Assembly (NCBI GenBank): GCA_014529385.2
Contig: CM043956.1
Coordinates: 61,514,120-61,578,119 of the forward strand
From: Adiantum capillus-veneris
Taxonomy: Eukaryota; Streptophyta; Polypodiopsida; Polypodiales; Pteridaceae
Direction: 5' to 3'
Length of the DNA: 64,000 bases
The position numbers and the translations under genes were made by a program. Shown here in pieces: positions 59,461 to 64,000 of the stretch; within the stretch, counting starts at the first letter, position 1, and every line of letters starts with the position of its first letter. The notes beneath the pieces were generated by a model, which saw only the letters and a list, made by a program, of their open reading frames with translations, did no database searches and was not told where the DNA came from.

Positions 59461-60929
59461 TAGCAAGAATTTAAGGTGAAAAAATGCCGATGAATGCTGC
59501 ATGGAGGGGAGAGAGGGACAGATGATGTGAGCAACAAAGAAGGGACGAGCGGTGAGAGATTTGTAGAAGTCTCAGTCTCCGTCGTCTGATCCTAGCAGGC
59601 ATGGATGATTTTATGCTCTAAGCAAGGATAGCCGATTTGTGCAAGATTTCAGGTGCATTGTGTCGGCTTAGGAAGTGGAAGATGCAAGTCATCTGTGCAT
59701 GCTTCTTCAATTGACAATGCATGGTACCAAGAGGTAGCCCATTAGGCTACTGCAAGTGGAAAAGTTCCTAGAATTTTTGTTGCGGGGGATACCGAGAAGA
59801 TGGAGGGCAAAGGTTCTAGACACCTGCTTGCACTCGGACCTGCAGTTAGGCAAGAGGGTGCATCATGGAATGGGGAGCAAACAGGTTTTGGTCCGACTGC
59901 AATCGCAAGCAGGCAAGCCATTGAGTGATGCAACGCTAGGTGGTGGACAATGAGATCACTACAACTTATATCACCTTTTGAGAAGCTAAAACCCCTTCAA
60001 ATCAGTTTGCAGCGATGCAACTTGATTTGGGGGGCTTTTAGATCCCACATTTTAAAGCAAAAAGTAGGGAGGTGGAGAGGCGAGGAAGGCATGGAAAAAA
60101 GAGACGATCGATGTTGATAGCTAGCAGAGATAGATAACAAAGGTGGGGGATTATTCAAAGGGGGTGAGTAGCGAGTCAGGTGGAGAGCCTATTTGGTGGG
60201 CGAGAGAAAAATGTGAGAGCAGGGAAGAGGAATATGATTTTTTAATAGGCAAATACTACCTCTGGTTTCAAGTACCTATGCATGTACTCCTCTCTCAATG
60301 AGGGGGTGATGAGTTGATTGTGATGCAGCTTGTGCTATGATGAGGTAGCTCAAAAGAGTAGCTTGGAAGATTCAAAAACACTCAAACTGTTTAAATTTGA
60401 AGCCAAAAACAATGGAAATTGTGGGAATTGAAAGAGAAAGTGAGGGACTCGAGGTGAGGGAAGAGGATGCAAAATGTTAGAGACTAGTAAGGGTATATTG
60501 TGGCTTTTAAGGAGAAGTGAGATACAATGCAAATAGCACAAATAAGTGGTTCAATTTTGTTTGATTAGTCTGGATCTGGTCTAAACTGGATCTGGTCTAG
60601 CAAAGTGGATGAAAATGGGGAACAAAAGGAAATATAAAGGCTTCATCATGTGGCGCAGGCAAGTCACAGACAATCACACAAAGAAGAAGATGGCAGGGCA
60701 CTTAGAAAGGAGACTACGTGGGAGCACGTAGGCAGGAGGAAGCCAAGTAGCTGGTGGGATATGTCCACGTGGTTGTAGGAGGTATGAGCGGGGAGGATAG
60801 ACAGATTTTTTTTTTAATATCATGACTCAAACGACAAGCACACCCTGTTTTTTGACTTTTGTGGTGCAAACCATGCCGCCTCTCTCTGGTGCTTATCAGC
60901 ATGACCAATACCAATAAATTGAAGTGCAA

Positions 60930-61026
<97 letters not shown>

Positions 61027-62030
61027 TGTCTATACCGGTAGATGTAGAGACCATGGAGATGATGTCAAGGCATTGTGCTAGAGTAGATTGTCCTGCAAGT
61101 GATGGTGATTAGGTGACAAGTGGGATGGGAGATAGTTCATTCTGTGGGTGATGGTGAGGAGTGGCATTGCTCACAGAGCAAGCAATGGAGGTGGGGCATG
61201 GAAAGAGGGTACAAACATTTTTGTGGTGCTTCTATTAGTAAGAGTCTACAAAGATGCTCGCAGGTTGGCCAAGAGAAAAAGCTAGAGCACATGGGGGGAG
61301 GAGATGTCATCTATGACGATGAGATGCGAGGCAAAGAGATGGATTTTTTAATCATGGTCTACTTTGACTTTCTCTTTCCATTTCATTGATGCACTGTGGC
61401 TTATGGGTTCCCTGTTTGTGCTTAGTTGATCGTGTAAGGTCTCTACTTTCAAATTGCACACAAGTTTTATTACGCATTTGTATTTTTTTGAACCATCACT
61501 CCTTATTTAAGATATTCGAGTTCAAATTATGAATCGTAGGTTGAGAAAACCTAGAAATTAAAATTTACGCTACAAAATTCTGACATGTTTAGCTATATGA
61601 ATCACTAACTAACTTATTGTAAGACTTATTTACTGATTGTAGAATTTTCTTTTACTACTGTAAAGTTAATATAAGACTGTAAAGTTTAACTTAAAAATGT
61701 AAAGTAAATTATCATTAAGGAAATAAATAAAATAATTATAAAGACAAAAGAATACACTGGGATGACAAATGAAGGCACATGGATCACATAGGAGGGGACA
61801 AAGTGGGACACACTGTCACATGAAAAAGGAGAGGCTACTCTTGACTAATCTTAATGAGGGGGGGCTTGTGTGGCCTTATCTTTTGATGATAATGACAAAG
61901 TGGTCAAGCTCATGGGTACCACAAGGGTACCAAAAACGCGGGTATGATTTTTGGGAAAAAATAAATAAATATTTGTTTAAAAAAAATTAAAAAAATTATT
62001 TTTTTTTGAAAAAAAAAGTTGGACGTTTTC
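59461..62030. other. No recognisable gene
   Basis: Purine-rich and AT-rich sequence with a (CT)n tract at 60933-61022. Further variants of the CAACTTGATTTGGGG motif lie near 60018. Short plus-strand frames (61120-61389 and 61769-61990) have no recognisable domain. Confidence 0.6.
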
Positions 62031-62038
62031 TTTTCTGC

Positions 62039-62072
62039 TATAAATAGAGCATCCATGCTCACACTTTAGATA
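62039..62072 (+). promoter_or_regulatory. Candidate core promoter
   Basis: TATAAATA starts at 62039 and is followed by GAGCATCCATGCTCAC, a GAGC/GCTC hairpin that recalls the family-B leader (GTGAGC...GCTCAC). It could start the element whose first exon may lie at 63008. It might equally be an unrelated LTR promoter. Confidence 0.35.
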
Positions 62073-62210
62073 TAGAGATTGCCTCTATAGTGCTCACGAA
62101 GTGCTGCCACTTCTCTTAGAGAGAAGGCGTCCACAAACCACTAAGAGAGCAAAAACTCTAGTGGACTAATAAGGTGCGTATTAATTGAGCATTCAATTAG
62201 TTTTAAGAAG

Positions 62211-62550
62211 GATATACTCTAATCTCTCTAATAGATTAGTAAGATTCAATTAGTTATGTGTGTGTGTGCTATCTATTACTCTAATCTCTAATGGAGTAGT
62301 AAGATTCAATTAGCTATGTGTGTGTGTGTGCTATCTCTTACTCTAATCTCTCTAATAGATTAGTAAGATTCAATTAGTTATGTGTGTGTGTGTGCTATCT
62401 ATTACTCTAATCTCTAATAGATTAGTAAGATTCAATTAGTTATGTGTGTGTGTGTGTGTGCTATCTTTTACTCTAATCTTTCTAATGGATAGTAAGATTC
62501 AATTAACTTTAGAAAAGATGTGTGTGTATGTTTTCTCTTACTCTAATCTC
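62211..62550 (+). repeat. Minisatellite with embedded (TG)n
   Basis: Five units of about 65-70 bp, each AAGATTCAATTAG, TATG, (TG)5-9, CTATC, then ACTCTAATCTCT. Unit length varies with the TG number. Confidence 0.85.
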
Positions 62551-63007
62551 TCTAAGTATACCTACTCTCTCTAGTTAGTACATCTTCACTATTAACTTAT
62601 ACATTGTTAATTGAAAGTTAATACATAAGAGAACTCATCATATTCTTATTATACATGATGAAATTCTCATTCACCAATTTTATTGTCAATTAGATTAACT
62701 AGAATTTTGAATAATAAAAAAAAATTGATTTAGTTAAAGTATAGAAATTGAAGTTAGAATTGGATTAGAAATATGAAGCATAAAAGTAATGCATTCCTAA
62801 ACTTTCACTCATAGTTTACACATTTAATTTTTAATTATTACGATTAGCAAATATTTGATGTATAGAAATTAGATGTAAAACAACAACACTAAGTGTGAAT
62901 CCGAGTTGGCGAGGGTTCAAATTACAGACTCTCTAAAACAAGGAGATTACTAGGGAAATTGACCAATTTAAAGTTCTAAGTGTATAATATAAGTGTAGTA
63001 CAAAAAA

Positions 63008-63130
63008 ATGGCTCCAAAGCGTGCTCGAACACAAGGCGCTAATGATCATGAAGCCGGTACAAGTAACGGTGGAACTCCTGCGGAACATACTATGTCTCCA
63101 CCAATTGGACAATTCGGAGCTATGGTACAG
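63008..63130 (+). CDS. Candidate first coding exon (41 codons)
   Basis: ATG GCT CCA AAG CGT starts a frame MAPKRARTQGANDHEAGTSN..., ending PIGQFGAMVQ in CAG directly before GTTAGT. The basic start followed by a Gly/Ser/Thr-rich stretch is typical of plant Gag N-termini. Phase 0 with a terminal Gln codon before GT also matches the A and B exons. Without a splice the frame stops 8 codons later. No downstream exon could be identified. Confidence 0.3.
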
Positions 63131-63370
63131 GTTAGTATTGCAGTTTCAAGTTAGGCATCATTGCACATGCGAGACCATAGGAATATATTATTTACCTTAT
63201 GAAAAGAAAACACGGACCGAAACCACGGGGCTTAACCCCAAGAAACTCGTCATATGTTTGACAAGTAGGAAAGATTCTCTGGTTAAACTGGTTGCTATAG
63301 GAAAGAATGTTTGTCCAAAACCTTCGGTATGGTTTCTCTCAAGTCTCTCTACTTATTAGCGCTGGTATTA

Positions 63371-63540
63371 TGTGGCAGTTACCGAGGCGTGAGATGACGC
63401 TCAGGATGGCACCGCTGATGCTGTGGTGGGAGTACACCCAGATTAGCCCAGCTGGATACTGCGATTTTGTTTTGCCGTGGCGTGAGGATGACGCTCAGAT
63501 TAACACCGTTGTTGCTGTGACGGGAGTACGTCCAGATTAG
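63371..63540 (+). repeat. Imperfect tandem duplication, about 100-bp period
   Basis: GGCGTGAG.TGACGCTCAG ... GGGAGTAC..CCAGATTAGC occurs at about 63384-63446 and 63480-63540. The rest of the window to 64000 shows no gene. It includes a GAATGATA/TATCATTC inverted repeat near 63835-63858. Confidence 0.6.
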
Positions 63541-64000
63541 CACAACGAATACTTGTCGAGCGATATGGGACGCTCATGAGGACAAGGGTTTTTATAAATA
63601 ATGTATATACCGATCGGACATAATAGCGTCAGTAGAGATTCTTGAGTGAACCTAATCCAAGGGTTGTTGGTTTAAAATTGGACGACTTCTTGTTTGACAA
63701 TTGTTTGTAATACTGTTTGAAGGGCTGTTTTAACGAACCAGTATCATAAATAAAGTAAAGCAACATGTATGTTTAAACAATGTGGTAGTAATTAGATAAC
63801 AAAAGAAGGGTGAGTGTGGTGTGGAAAGTGGGAGAATGATACCCCGACGCTATCATTCTATGGACGGGTGGACCCGATGAGTCGAGTAACTTTCCAACGC
63901 TAGAATTTTTTTTTTAGTCATAAATCTTAAAAGAGACAAACTTTGGCGGCTGTGCTTCTAAAACATGGAGAAAAAAGCGCACAGGTTGGTCACTCTAAGA

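Overview
The window looks like repeat-dominated nuclear DNA of a land plant. The clues are a Ty3/Gypsy element primed by tRNA-Asp with plant-type extra 3' ORFs, a Mutator-like insertion carrying a ribosomal-protein eL34 pseudogene, and long (AC)n and (CT)n microsatellites. I cannot name the species. EN-less Penelope-type RTs hint at a non-flowering lineage, but weakly. No intact single-copy host gene is visible. Every recognisable reading frame belongs to a mobile element or a pseudogene.

Layout. (1) 1-16328 and 16329-43502 hold head-to-tail copies A1-A4 of a retroelement with a Penelope-like-type RT (GIPMG and YMDD motifs, no GIY-YIG endonuclease). 44700-58862 holds two copies, B1 and B2, of a sister family. 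Copies meet at (AC)n tracts. The deduced order of one element is: (AC)n; TATA box; leader hairpin; short first exon ending CAG; an intron over 2 kb with an internal CTAAC...TGCAG|GTRAGG site; a second short (AC)n site; basic exon 2 (ORF1); ORF2 with an RG-rich tail; RT ORF; a two-state 3' hairpin; (AC)n. All copies are defective. (2) 9819-15993 is a minus-strand LTR element inside the A3 RT gene, with a perfect 5-bp duplication (ATCTA). It keeps gag and protease, but a G-rich minisatellite lies where pol is expected. (3) 17227-41876 is a 24.65-kb insertion in the A4 intron, bounded by an 11-bp near-perfect duplication and diverged terminal inverted repeats, as expected for a Mutator-like element. 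It carries the eL34 pseudogene and a nested 18.7-kb minus-strand Ty3/Gypsy element (20912-39625).

The big Gypsy element reads, right to left: LTR, tRNA-Asp PBS, palindrome-bearing leader, gag and nucleocapsid ORFs, protease, RT, RNase H, integrase with a duplicated H2C2 finger, a second retropepsin-like domain, a Trp/Lys repeat tail, a second palindrome array, two extra ORFs, PPT, and a truncated LTR. Its frameshifts make it inactive as it stands.

(4) 58863-64000 is AT-rich, microsatellite-rich sequence with a possible promoter and first exon of another element near 62.0-63.1 kb.

The most novel-looking features are the intron-bearing (AC)n-linked RT family with its covarying RNA hairpins and recursive-splice-like site, and the duplicated palindrome arrays plus extra protease and zinc-finger domains of the large Gypsy element.
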